The notes: generated from the sequence alone by a model not told the origin. DNA of 5,751 nucleotides from Sphingomonadaceae bacterium (GCA_013821585.1 JACDGO010000153.1:1-5751); one strand, 5' to 3'; shown: positions 1-5,660, counted from the stretch's first letter. Translations and numbers: made by a program.

Positions 1-478
1 GCTCGACATAGCCGGTCAGCGGGAAGTCCTTGCGCTGCGGATGCCCCTTGAATCCGTAGTCGGTCAGGATGCGGCGCAGGTCCGGATTGCCGCTGAACAG
101 CACCCCGTACATGTCGAACACCTCGCGTTCGAGCCAGCCAGCGACCGGCCACAGCCCGGTCAGGCTCGGCACCGGCGCAACCTCGTCGGTCGAGATCTTG
201 ACGCGGACGCGATGGTTCTTCGTCAGCGAAAGCAGGTGATAGACGACCTCGAACCGCTCGGCGCGCTGGGGATAGTCGACCCCGGCGATCTCCATCAGCT
301 GCTGATAGCCAAGCTTGTCGCGGAGCGCCGTCATCGCCGCGACCAGCCCGTCGCGCGAAACCGTCAGCGTGACCTCGCCGACCCGCTCGACCGCGTCGAC
401 GATCGCCTCGCCGCACGCCTTCCTAGCGGCAGCGATCACGCCGTCGTTCGCGGCCATCACTGGCGCGGGGCTGCTCAC
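1..478 (-). CDS. nuoC: NADH-quinone oxidoreductase subunit C (complex I 30 kDa subunit), 3' end cut by window
   Basis: NuoC is a peripheral-arm subunit of proton-pumping complex I, facing the cytoplasm and packing against NuoD and NuoB. Translating the minus strand from 478 gives 159 codons without a stop before the window ends. The 30-kDa subunit signature is clear: [11 protein letters not shown] at about residues 112-122, then [12 protein letters not shown] and [15 protein letters not shown] up to the edge. The chosen start is GTG at 478-476, which overlaps the nuoB TGA as GTGA, a typical translational-coupling arrangement. An in-frame ATG at residue 8 (457-455) is the alternative start. 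The N-terminal 60 residues are less conserved, as usual for the family. Only the C-terminal tail is missing. It is third in the nuoABC order, and nuoD would be expected just outside the window. Here the sequence has GNPD where mitochondrial homologues have NHPD; I think this is a lineage variant. Confidence 0.95.
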   Translation of the reverse strand, partial: MSSPAPVMAANDGVIAAARKACGEAIVDAVERVGEVTLTVSRDGLVAAMTALRDKLGYQQLMEIAGVDYPQRAERFEVVYHLLSLTKNHRVRVKISTDEVAPVPSLTGLWPVAGWLEREVFDMYGVLFSGNPDLRRILTDYGFKGHPQRKDFPLTGYVE

Positions 479-1014
479 CGCTCGATCGTCCCCGAGCGGC
501 GGATTTTCCGCTGCAGCTGCATGATCCCGTAAAGCAGCGCCTCGGCGGTCGGCGGACAGCCGGGGACGTAAATGTCGACGGGCACGATCCGGTCGCATCC
601 GCGCACCACCGAATAGCTGTAGTGATAATAGCCGCCGCCGTTTGCGCAGCTGCCCATCGAGATCACATATTTGGGCTCGGACATCTGGTCGTAGACCTTG
701 CGCAACGCCGGGGCCATCTTGTTGCACAGCGTGCCCGCGACGATCATCACGTCCGACTGACGCGGGCTCGCGCGCGGTGCAGCGCCAAATCTTTCAAGGT
801 CATAGCGCGGCATGTTCACATGAATCATCTCGACCGCGCAGCACGCGAGACCGAAGGTCATCCACCACAGCGAGCCGGTGCGCGCCCATTGGAACAGATC
901 CTCGGTCGAGGCGACGAGGAAGCCCTTGTCGGTCAGTTCGCCGTTCAGATCGTTGAAGAACGCGCGTTCGGGAAGCGCGCCGGCCTCGTGCGGCATGGGA
1001 AGCTCTACTCCCAT
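475..1014 (-). CDS. nuoB: NADH-quinone oxidoreductase subunit B (complex I, N2 cluster subunit)
   Basis: NuoB carries iron-sulfur cluster N2, which passes electrons to ubiquinone at the junction of the peripheral and membrane arms. The product is 179 residues, normal for alphaproteobacterial and mitochondrial PSST-type subunits. The N2 ligands are visible: the tandem cysteines C58-C59 in [12 protein letters not shown]123 in GSCANGG, and C153 in YVPGCPP. C97 (GTLCNKM) and C140 are further cysteines. The reading frame stays open upstream into nuoA, but the start is set by a strong Shine-Dalgarno AAGGGAG (1028-1022) seven bases before ATG 1014. A second ATG at residue 7 (996-994) is less likely. 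The gene overlaps the end of nuoA by 10 bp and the nuoC start by 4 bp, so the three are almost certainly one transcript with coupled translation. There is no sign of damage. Confidence 0.98.
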   Translation of the reverse strand: MGVELPMPHEAGALPERAFFNDLNGELTDKGFLVASTEDLFQWARTGSLWWMTFGLACCAVEMIHVNMPRYDLERFGAAPRASPRQSDVMIVAGTLCNKMAPALRKVYDQMSEPKYVISMGSCANGGGYYHYSYSVVRGCDRIVPVDIYVPGCPPTAEALLYGIMQLQRKIRRSGTIER

Positions 1015-1382
1015 TCGAGCGCTCCCTTTTTCCACGCATAGGCATAGCCGAGGATCAGCTCGACGAGGAACGCCATCATCGCCAGCCAGCCGGTCCAGCC
1101 CGACCCGCGCAGCGACACCGCCCAGGGATAAAGGAATGCCGCCTCGAGGTCGAAGATGATGAACAGGATCGCGACGAGGTAGAAGCGCACGTCGAATTGC
1201 GCGCGGCTGTCCTCGAAGGCGGGGAAGCCGCACTCATATTCGCTGAGCTTGGCCGCATCGGGCTTGTGCGCGCCGGTGAAGCGCGACGCGATCATCGGCA
1301 GCGCGACGAACGCGCCCGAGATGAACAGCGCGATGCCGAGGAACAGCAGGATCGGCAGATAACCGGCGGCGACCGATGCCAT
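1005..1382 (-). CDS. nuoA: NADH-quinone oxidoreductase subunit A (complex I membrane subunit, ND3 homologue)
   Basis: NuoA (ND3 homologue) is a small membrane-arm subunit beside the quinone-binding region of complex I. The 125-residue product has three hydrophobic segments, at about residues 7-30, 65-88 and 97-116. It carries the family hallmark [12 protein letters not shown] (49-60) in the loop after the first segment, containing the conserved C51 whose counterpart in mitochondrial ND3 reports the active/deactive state. The second segment contains [14 protein letters not shown] with D78 and E80. ATG 1382 is preceded by GGGAG (1397-1393) at a 10-base spacing; the open frame further upstream lacks conserved sequence. 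It is first in the operon, followed by nuoB with a 10-bp overlap. A candidate promoter lies in the 160-bp gap upstream, shared with the divergent YbjN gene. Confidence 0.97.
   Translation of the reverse strand: MASVAAGYLPILLFLGIALFISGAFVALPMIASRFTGAHKPDAAKLSEYECGFPAFEDSRAQFDVRFYLVAILFIIFDLEAAFLYPWAVSLRGSGWTGWLAMMAFLVELILGYAYAWKKGALEWE
1022..1028 (-). promoter_or_regulatory. Shine-Dalgarno of nuoB inside the nuoA coding end
   Basis: Read on the minus strand this is AAGGGAG, seven bases upstream of ATG 1014. It lies entirely within the last codons of nuoA. It decides the nuoB start over the long upstream open frame. Confidence 0.8.
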
Positions 1383-1405
1383 TGCGGCGCGACTCCCAAG
1401 GCGCG

Positions 1406-1421
1406 GCGGCAGAATTGCCGC
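1406..1421. repeat. Short perfect inverted repeat in the predicted nuoA leader
   Basis: GCGGCA and TGCCGC flank a GAAT loop: a perfect 6-bp stem with a 4-base loop. It sits between the candidate nuoA -10 element and the nuoA Shine-Dalgarno, at the very start of the predicted leader. It could form a stabilising 5' hairpin, but arms this short are common in GC-rich DNA. Confidence 0.3.
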
Positions 1422-1431
1422 GCTGCGGCGG

Positions 1432-1460
1432 GCTTTACGTCCCTCCCCGCGCAGGGGCAA
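1432..1460 (-). promoter_or_regulatory. Candidate promoter of the nuoABC operon
   Basis: On the minus strand TTGCCC (1460-1455) is followed after 17 bp by TAAAGC (1437-1432). In alphaproteobacterial terms this is TTGCCCC-N14-CGTAAAGC, a moderate match to TTGACGS-N10-14-GCTANAWC. Transcription would start near 1425 and give a leader of about 43 nt to ATG 1382. The prediction rests on the motif alone. Confidence 0.35.
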
Positions 1461-1466
1461 GCGAGC

Positions 1467-1492
1467 CGCGACGCAAAATCCTTGGCGTCGCG
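1467..1492. repeat. 8+8 bp inverted repeat between nuoA and the YbjN gene (possible operator)
   Basis: CGCGACGC (1467-1474) and GCGTCGCG (1485-1492) are perfect reverse complements around a 10-bp AT-richer spacer (AAAATCCTTG). The centre-to-centre distance of 18 bp is not far from two turns of helix. The right arm overlaps the candidate -35 of the YbjN gene (TTGGCG, 1482-1487), and the left arm lies 7 bp beyond the candidate nuoA -35. A dimeric regulator bound here could affect either gene; this is inferred from position only. Confidence 0.45.
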
Positions 1493-1510
1493 CGCCGCTT
1501 CGATTATCCA
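1482..1510 (+). promoter_or_regulatory. Weak candidate promoter of the YbjN-domain gene
   Basis: TTGGCG (1482-1487), a 17-bp spacer and TATCCA (1505-1510). The -35 is good and the -10 poor. Transcription would start near 1517, giving a short leader of about 26 nt that still contains the GGGGGA ribosome site (1531-1536). Confidence 0.22.
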
Positions 1511-1542
1511 TGCGGCGGGGCCAGGTTAACGGGGGAATTTCG

Positions 1543-2010
1543 ATGGTCAGGAAGCTGATAGTCGCGAGCTTCGCGGCGCTTTTGCTCACCGGCGCGGCGC
1601 ACGCGCAGTCGATCGCCGCGACGAGTCCGCAAGGCATCGTTTCGGCGATGCAGGGCGCGGGCTACAAGGCGGTGCTCGGCAAGGACAGCACCGGCGATCC
1701 GATGATCTCGAGCGGCGCGTCGGGATCGAACTTCGTGATCTATTTCTACGGCTGCACGAAAAATCTCGCGTGCAAGACCGTCCAGTTCTCGACGAGCTAT
1801 ACCGGCAGCACGCCGTCGCTCGCGCGGATGAACGAATGGAACGCGACCAAGCGCTGGGGCCAGGCCTATGTGACCGACAACGGCGCCGCGCGCGTCCAGA
1901 TGGACGTCGACCTGGAACAGGGCGGGATGACGCGCGCGCTGTTCATCGACAATGTCGAATATTGGGTCGCCGCGATGGCCGCGTTCGAAAAGTTCATCGC
2001 CACCAAGTAA
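1543..2010 (+). CDS. Exported YbjN-domain protein
   Basis: The product is 155 residues. A classic Sec signal peptide is visible: MVRK, a hydrophobic stretch (residues 5-17) and an AHA cleavage motif at 19-21, leaving mature QSIAATS. The rest matches my memory of the YbjN-type fold (Pfam YbjN): [18 protein letters not shown] at 31-48, FVIYFYGC at 64-71, the [14 protein letters not shown] helix-strand at 98-110, and a C-terminal [22 protein letters not shown]71 and C77 are the only cysteines and could form a disulfide in the periplasm. Enteric YbjN is cytoplasmic and linked to stress and motility regulation; the biochemical role of this exported form is unknown. ATG 1543 has GGGGGA six bases upstream and puts the signal peptide at the N terminus; the in-frame ATG at 1510 is less likely. 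It diverges from nuoA and converges on the inositol monophosphatase gene. Confidence 0.88.
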   Translation: MVRKLIVASFAALLLTGAAHAQSIAATSPQGIVSAMQGAGYKAVLGKDSTGDPMISSGASGSNFVIYFYGCTKNLACKTVQFSTSYTGSTPSLARMNEWNATKRWGQAYVTDNGAARVQMDVDLEQGGMTRALFIDNVEYWVAAMAAFEKFIATK

Positions 2011-2025
2011 CGTGGGACAGCCGCG

Positions 2026-2841
2026 CTATCTGAGCGCGCCCGCCACCAGCTTGTGCAGCCGCGAGTGCAGCCCGTCGGTCGCGGCGAGGATCTCCGCGCG
2101 TTCGAGCATCCGGTCGCCGCCGCGGAAATCGGTGACATAGCCGCCCGCCTCGCGCACCAGCAAAATGCCCGCCGCCACGTCCCATGGCGCAAGATCGGCT
2201 TCCCAGAAACCGTCGAAGCGCCCCGCCGCCACCCAGGCGAGGTCGAGCGCCGCCGATCCGAAGCGGCGGATGCCCGCCACCTGCGGCGCGACCGCGCCGA
2301 ACACGCGCGTCCAAGTCGCCATGTCGCCGTGACCGAGCCACGGAATCCCGGTCGCGATCAGCGATTCGGACAGGTCGCGCCGCGCGGTCACGCGCAGGCG
2401 CTTGTCCTGGAGCCACGCACCGCGTCCGCGCTCCGCCCAGAAGCTCTCGTCGGTCAGCGGCTGATAGACGAGCGACGCGGTGATCTCGCCGGGCTTGCCG
2501 CCGACACCCGTCTCCTCGACCGCGATCGAGATCGCGAAATGCGGCAGGCCGTGGAGAAAGTTCGAGGTTCCGTCGAGCGGATCGACGATGAAACGCGGCT
2601 TTCCCGCCTCGCCCGGCACTTCGCCGCGCTCCTCCATCAAGAAGCCCCAGCCGGGCCTCGCGCGCGAAAGCTCCTCGTAAAGCGTCTCCTCGGCGCGCTT
2701 GTCGGCCATCGTCACGAAGTCGGCCGGCCCCTTGCGGCTGACCTGGAGCTGCTGAACCTCGTTGAAGTCGCGACGCAGGCGCGGCCCCGCCTTGCGCGCC
2801 GCGCGTTCCATGATCGTGATCAGGCCGGAATGGGAGACCAC
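2026..2841 (-). CDS. suhB: Inositol monophosphatase family protein
   Basis: A 271-residue member of the Mg-dependent, Li-sensitive phosphatase superfamily, which hydrolyses myo-inositol phosphates or related small phosphate esters. Metal and catalytic motifs are all present: GPADFVTMADKRAEE at 38-52, the metal-binding acidic pair in MEERGE (E70), DPLDGTSNF (D87, D90, T92) and WDVAAG (W220, D221). These positions nearly coincide with human IMPase E70, D90, D93 and D220. Length is typical. The start is GTG 2841, six bases after the efp stop; the first residues VSHSGLITIMERAARK look native, with ATG 2811 (residue 11) as alternative. The ribosome site is weak, suggesting coupling to efp translation. 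The true substrate (inositol phosphate, histidinol phosphate or another) cannot be read from sequence. E. coli SuhB also acts in rRNA antitermination; whether this one does is unknown. Its stop lies 15 bp from the convergent YbjN stop. Confidence 0.93.
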   Translation of the reverse strand: MVSHSGLITIMERAARKAGPRLRRDFNEVQQLQVSRKGPADFVTMADKRAEETLYEELSRARPGWGFLMEERGEVPGEAGKPRFIVDPLDGTSNFLHGLPHFAISIAVEETGVGGKPGEITASLVYQPLTDESFWAERGRGAWLQDKRLRVTARRDLSESLIATGIPWLGHGDMATWTRVFGAVAPQVAGIRRFGSAALDLAWVAAGRFDGFWEADLAPWDVAAGILLVREAGGYVTDFRGGDRMLERAEILAATDGLHSRLHKLVAGALR

Positions 2842-2847
2842 GTGAGC

Positions 2848-3411
2848 CTACTCGGCTCGCTTCACATAGGTCTGCTCGTAAACATCGACGACGATCCGCG
2901 TCCCCGCGGCGATGTGCGGCGGGACCATCACGCGCACGCCGTTCTCGAGCAGCGCGGGCTTGTAGCTCGATGACGCCGTCTGCCCCTTCACGACCGCGTC
3001 TGCCTCTACGATCAGCGCCTCGATCGTATCGGGAAGCTGCACCGATATTGGTTTATCGTCATGGAGTTCCATGACGACATCCATACCGTCTTGGAGGAAC
3101 GCGGATGCGTCGCCCAAGATGCCCTTGTCGAGCGCGACCTGGTCGTAATTGTCCTTGTCCATGAAGGTCAGCATGCCGCCGTCGGCGAACAGGAACTGGA
3201 AATCCTTGGTGTCGAGCCGGACCTTCTCGACCGTCTCTGCCGAGCGGAAGCGGATGTTGTTCTTGCGCCCGTCGATCAGGTTTTTGAGCTCGACCTGCAT
3301 GTACGCGCCGCCCTTGCCCGGCTGGGTGTGCTGGATCTTCACCGCGCGCCACAGTCCGCCTTCATAGTCCAGGATGTTGCCGGGACGAATCTCGACCGCG
3401 TTGATCTTCAT
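2848..3411 (-). CDS. efp: Translation elongation factor P
   Basis: EF-P binds between the P and E sites of stalled ribosomes and rescues synthesis through polyproline stretches. The product is 187 residues, the usual length. Domain I is a KOW-like fold (about 1-62) with the tip loop [15 protein letters not shown], in which K33 is the position that reaches the peptidyl-transferase centre. Two OB-type domains follow (about 65-127 and 130-185). The family signature appears as [20 protein letters not shown] at 151-170. ATG 3411 is chosen because [12 protein letters not shown] is the conserved N terminus; the frame runs open upstream without similarity. The ribosome site is weak (CAGG, about 9 bases upstream). 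Lysine at the tip fits EpmA-type or other lysine modification rather than EarP rhamnosylation of arginine; no modifying enzyme lies in this window. It precedes suhB by 6 bp and has a likely promoter of its own within the end of the upstream M23 gene. Confidence 0.97.
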   Translation of the reverse strand: MKINAVEIRPGNILDYEGGLWRAVKIQHTQPGKGGAYMQVELKNLIDGRKNNIRFRSAETVEKVRLDTKDFQFLFADGGMLTFMDKDNYDQVALDKGILGDASAFLQDGMDVVMELHDDKPISVQLPDTIEALIVEADAVVKGQTASSSYKPALLENGVRVMVPPHIAAGTRIVVDVYEQTYVKRAE

Positions 3412-3446
3412 GGGTAAGCGCCTGACGATGGAAAGAGCGAGGCGCG

Positions 3447-3475
3447 CGTCTAGCGGGCGGCGGCTTTTCCGGCAA
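3447..3475 (-). promoter_or_regulatory. Predicted efp promoter overlapping the M23 gene stop codon
   Basis: On the minus strand TTGCCGG (3475-3469), a 14-bp spacer and GCTAGACG (3454-3447) match the alphaproteobacterial TTGACGS-N10-14-GCTANAWC pattern at 6 of 7 and 6 of 8 positions. The TAG stop of the M23 gene (3452-3450) is the TAG of the -10 element. Transcription would begin near 3440 and give a leader of about 30 nt before efp ATG 3411. This is the best promoter match in the window; no experiment supports it here. Confidence 0.55.
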
Positions 3476-4037
3476 GCAAGGGATAGGGGTTGACCGGCGT
3501 CCCCTGCCACCAGCGTTCGCTGGGCTGCATGCGCTGGAGCGCGAAGTGGAGGTGGAAATTGCCCGCGCCCGCGTCGCCGGTGTCGCCGACGAAGCCGATC
3601 TGCTCGCCCTGCCCGACGTGCTGCCCCTCGTGCAGGCTCGGCACGTAGCCCGTCAGATGCGCGTAATAGGCGATCCAAAGGCTGTCGTTCGAGCGGACGT
3701 AGATCGTCGTCCCGCCACGCGCGCTCTGGAACAGCTTTTCGACGGTGCCCGCCATCGCCGCGACCACGGGCGTTCCGCCGGCGGCCATGATGTCAAGCGC
3801 CTCGTGAACGCGCGCGCCGGCTTCGCGCGGATCGTGCCAGCTGTCGACCAGCTGCTCCGGTCTCACACCGCTTACCGGCACGATCAGCCCGGTCAGGACG
3901 GGCGCACGCGAAGCCTGCGACGCTTCCGGCGCCTCGACCCGCCCGACGAAATCCGCGCCCCCTGGAGTTTGCAGTGCGATAAATCCGCCGATCATCAGCA
4001 GGAACACCAGCAAAATACCCCAGCCGAGCCGGTTCAC
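3450..4037 (-). CDS. Membrane-anchored M23 family metallopeptidase (LytM-type)
   Basis: A 195-residue predicted peptidoglycan endopeptidase. An N-terminal hydrophobic segment (residues about 6-22) should act as an inner-membrane anchor or uncleaved signal, placing the enzyme in the periplasm. The M23 domain spans about 75-190. Zinc ligands are H78 and D82 ([10 protein letters not shown]) and H164 of the HLH pair (FHLHF). H127 (YYAHL) and H162 fit the catalytic histidines. The first motif has Ala80 where most family members have Gly (HxGxD), while ligands are kept, so it is probably active. The family cleaves stem-peptide cross-links, commonly D-Ala-mDAP in Gram-negatives. Start is GTG 4037, overlapping the TGA of the upstream L,D-transpeptidase gene as GTGA; coupled translation is likely. 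A 38-bp gap separates it from efp, and its last codons contain the predicted efp promoter. Confidence 0.9.
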   Translation of the reverse strand: MNRLGWGILLVFLLMIGGFIALQTPGGADFVGRVEAPEASQASRAPVLTGLIVPVSGVRPEQLVDSWHDPREAGARVHEALDIMAAGGTPVVAAMAGTVEKLFQSARGGTTIYVRSNDSLWIAYYAHLTGYVPSLHEGQHVGQGEQIGFVGDTGDAGAGNFHLHFALQRMQPSERWWQGTPVNPYPLLAGKAAAR

Positions 4038-5020
4038 GGCTGGAAGATGGCGGGCACGCCCGCCTTCACCATCAACGCGAGCCGCCCCGCATCCCAGTTG
4101 GTCAGGCGGATGCAGCCGTGGCTTTCCGTCCGCCCGATCTTCGACGGCTCGGGCGTGCCGTGGATGCCGTAATGCGGCTTGGAAATGTCAATCCACACCA
4201 CGCCGACCGGACCGTTCGGCCCCGGCGGCAGCGTCGCTTTCTCGTCGCCCGCCTTTGCGTCCCAGAACAGCGCGGGATTGTAGTGAAACTTCGGATTGGT
4301 CGAGAGCCCCAGGATTTTCCATGTGCCGATCGGCAGCGGATCGTGCTCGGACCCCATTGTCGCGGAGAACTGGCCGATCAGCCGATCGTCCGCGTCATAG
4401 GCCTTGAGCACGCCCTCGGACTGGTCGACGACGATATGGTCGGCCTTGGGCGCGCCCGCATCGACATTGAGCGCGTTGAGCGTCGCCTTCCAAGTGGCGT
4501 CGCCGGCGGCGTAGCTGCGTGAGGTCGGCAGCGCGTTCGGGAAGACGATCTTCGTGCCCGGCGCGAGCTTGGTGTCCGGACTGTTGAGCGCGATCAGTGT
4601 GTCGGTCGTCGTATGGAAGCGCTCGGCGAGCGATTCCATGACGTTGCGATAGCCGAGCGCGGGAAGCTTCGCCTGCTCGGCGGGCTCGCTCGGCAGCGGG
4701 TTGGTGAACGGCCCCGCGAGCGTCGCCGCGTCGAGCGTCAGCGTCACCGTTGGCCGCCAGTTGCGATAGGGATAGAGCGCCCTCAGCGTCGCCGCATCGG
4801 TCTTGCCGGTCGTGGGAAGCCCGCGCGCCTCCTGGAAACCTTTGAGCGCCGCGACGAGCGACTGCCCGCCCTTGCCGTCGAGCACACCGGGCGAGAAGCC
4901 GAGCTTGTCGAGGATTACCTGCACGTGTAGCGTCGAACGATCGACGGCGGGCATTGCCGGCGGCGTGGGATGAGCCGTGGCCGCCGCGAGCCAAGCCATT
5001 ACGATCATTGACGTCTTCAT
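4034..5020 (-). CDS. L,D-transpeptidase with PG-binding, LysM-like and YkuD domains
   Basis: A 328-residue periplasmic enzyme. The YkuD catalytic domain spans about 193-327. H287 (GIHGTP) and the SHGCIRL motif give the nucleophile C303, with S300, H301 and R305. Such enzymes make 3-3 (mDAP-mDAP) cross-links or attach proteins to peptidoglycan; which one applies here cannot be told from sequence. An N-terminal signal (MKTSMIVMAWLAAATAHP, cleavage probably after Ala16 or further on) is followed by a PG_binding_1 domain (about 30-82, GVLDGKGGQSLVAALKGFQ) and a LysM-like segment (about 122-162, LAERFHTTTDTLIALN then LAPGTKIVFP). ATG 5020 has GAGGA (5031-5027) six bases upstream and starts the signal peptide; the longer open frame to 5245 has no such features. 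It is first of the minus-strand cluster, overlaps the M23 gene by 4 bp, and diverges from the DUF882 peptidase gene. Confidence 0.94.
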   Translation of the reverse strand: MKTSMIVMAWLAAATAHPTPPAMPAVDRSTLHVQVILDKLGFSPGVLDGKGGQSLVAALKGFQEARGLPTTGKTDAATLRALYPYRNWRPTVTLTLDAATLAGPFTNPLPSEPAEQAKLPALGYRNVMESLAERFHTTTDTLIALNSPDTKLAPGTKIVFPNALPTSRSYAAGDATWKATLNALNVDAGAPKADHIVVDQSEGVLKAYDADDRLIGQFSATMGSEHDPLPIGTWKILGLSTNPKFHYNPALFWDAKAGDEKATLPPGPNGPVGVVWIDISKPHYGIHGTPEPSKIGRTESHGCIRLTNWDAGRLALMVKAGVPAIFQP

Positions 5021-5021
5021 C

Positions 5022-5049
5022 TTGAATCCTCGATACGCTACCCTAGATT
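5022..5049 (+). promoter_or_regulatory. Predicted promoter of the DUF882 peptidase gene, overlapping the L,D-transpeptidase ribosome site
   Basis: TTGAATC (5022-5028), a 13-bp spacer and CCTAGATT (5042-5049) fit TTGACGS-N10-14-GCTANAWC at 5 of 7 and 6 of 8 positions; in E. coli terms it is TTGAAT-16-TAGATT. Transcription would start near 5057, about 40 nt before the GTG start. The -35 covers the GAGGA ribosome site of the opposite-strand L,D-transpeptidase gene. A minus-strand promoter for that gene is not clear: TAGGGT (5045-5040) resembles a -10 but lacks a partner -35. Confidence 0.45.
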
Positions 5050-5086
5050 GGTCGGTAACGCGCGGCCCGGCCGTTTCGTTGCTTAC

Positions 5087-5090
5087 GGAG
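5087..5090 (+). promoter_or_regulatory. Ribosome binding site deciding a GTG start for the DUF882 gene
   Basis: GGAG (5087-5090) lies six bases before GTG 5097 but 15 bases before the first in-frame ATG (5106), favouring GTG. An out-of-frame ATG-TGA start-stop (5095-5100) overlaps the GTG by one base. Confidence 0.6.
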
Positions 5091-5096
5091 AACGAT

Positions 5097-5660
5097 GTGA
5101 TCTCGATGCTCGATCGCCGGGCGCTGCTCGGCGGCGGCGCGGCTTTGGCGGCGCTGACCGTCCTGCCCAGCCGCGCGCTGGCGCCCGCGCGAACTTTCGC
5201 GCCGGCGGGCGCGGAGCACCGCCTCGCGCTGCGTAACGTCCACAACGGCGAGCGTCACGACGTGCTGTTCGCGCGCGGCGGCGTGTTCCTCCCCGGCGCC
5301 ATCGACGAGCTCAACCACGCGCTGCGCGACTGGCGCAACGGCGCGATCGAGCCGATCGATCACGGGCTGCTGATGCTCGCTGGCGCGCTGCGCGACACGC
5401 TCGGCGTCTCGCCGCGCACGCACATCGACCTGATCTCGGGCTATCGCTCGCCCGCGACCAACGCTTCGCTCAACGCGCATTCGGATGGCGTCGCCTCGCG
5501 CAGCCAGCATCTGCTCGGAAAAGCGATGGACTTGGCGGTCCCCGGCGTGCCGCTAGACCGCGTCCACCGCGCCGCGCTCTCGCTGCGCGGCGGCGGCGTC
5601 GGCTATTATCCCGCCGACGGCTTCGTCCACATTGACACCGGGCGGCCGCGCATCTGGTAG
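5097..5660 (+). CDS. DUF882 / peptidase M15_2 family protein (MepK/YcbK-like endopeptidase), Tat-type signal
   Basis: A 187-residue product (184 if ATG 5106 is used). The N terminus has a twin-arginine-like motif DRRALLGGG (residues 6-14) and a hydrophobic stretch to about 22, so Tat export to the periplasm is likely, with cleavage around 26-31. The M15-type zinc site is intact: ISGYRSPATN at 113-122, SRSQHLLGKAMDLAVPG with H138 and D145, and GYYPADGFVHIDTG with H178. E. coli MepK, of this family, cleaves mDAP-mDAP 3-3 cross-links; by family this protein should be a peptidoglycan endopeptidase with similar preference, but that is inference. The start is chosen from the GGAG spacing to GTG 5097. 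The gene is divergent from the L,D-transpeptidase gene across 76 bp. After the stop, 69 bp with no clear terminator lead to the next probable gene. Confidence 0.88.
   Translation: MISMLDRRALLGGGAALAALTVLPSRALAPARTFAPAGAEHRLALRNVHNGERHDVLFARGGVFLPGAIDELNHALRDWRNGAIEPIDHGLLMLAGALRDTLGVSPRTHIDLISGYRSPATNASLNAHSDGVASRSQHLLGKAMDLAVPGVPLDRVHRAALSLRGGGVGYYPADGFVHIDTGRPRIW

Noticed and set aside
41..532. Plus-strand open frame over nuoC and the nuoB end
   Set aside because: NuoC and NuoB signatures on the minus strand explain this DNA fully.
1015..1233. Longer version of nuoB reaching back into nuoA
   Set aside because: The extension is the out-of-frame translation of nuoA; the Shine-Dalgarno at 1022-1028 fixes the start at 1014.
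1441..1457. CCCC...GGGG pairing in the nuoA upstream region as a regulatory hairpin
   Set aside because: Four G-C pairs are expected by chance at this composition, and it falls in the spacer of the candidate promoter.
2022..2038. Hairpin CGCGC-TATCTGA-GCGCG as a bidirectional terminator between YbjN and suhB
   Set aside because: Five base pairs with a 7-base loop and no T tract on either side; it also lies mostly within the suhB end.
2053..2973. A 306-codon open frame on the plus strand across suhB and the efp end
   Set aside because: It is antisense to two genes with full family motifs; its product is rich in Arg, Ala and Pro with no recognisable domain, as expected for GC-rich antisense frames.
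3412..3678. Longer version of efp reaching into the M23 gene
   Set aside because: The extension is arginine- and alanine-rich shadow sequence; EF-P proteins begin at the [12 protein letters not shown] segment (3411).
3546..4172. A 208-codon plus-strand open frame across the M23 gene and the end of the L,D-transpeptidase gene
   Set aside because: The opposite strand carries intact M23 and YkuD motifs; this frame has no domain and low-complexity composition.
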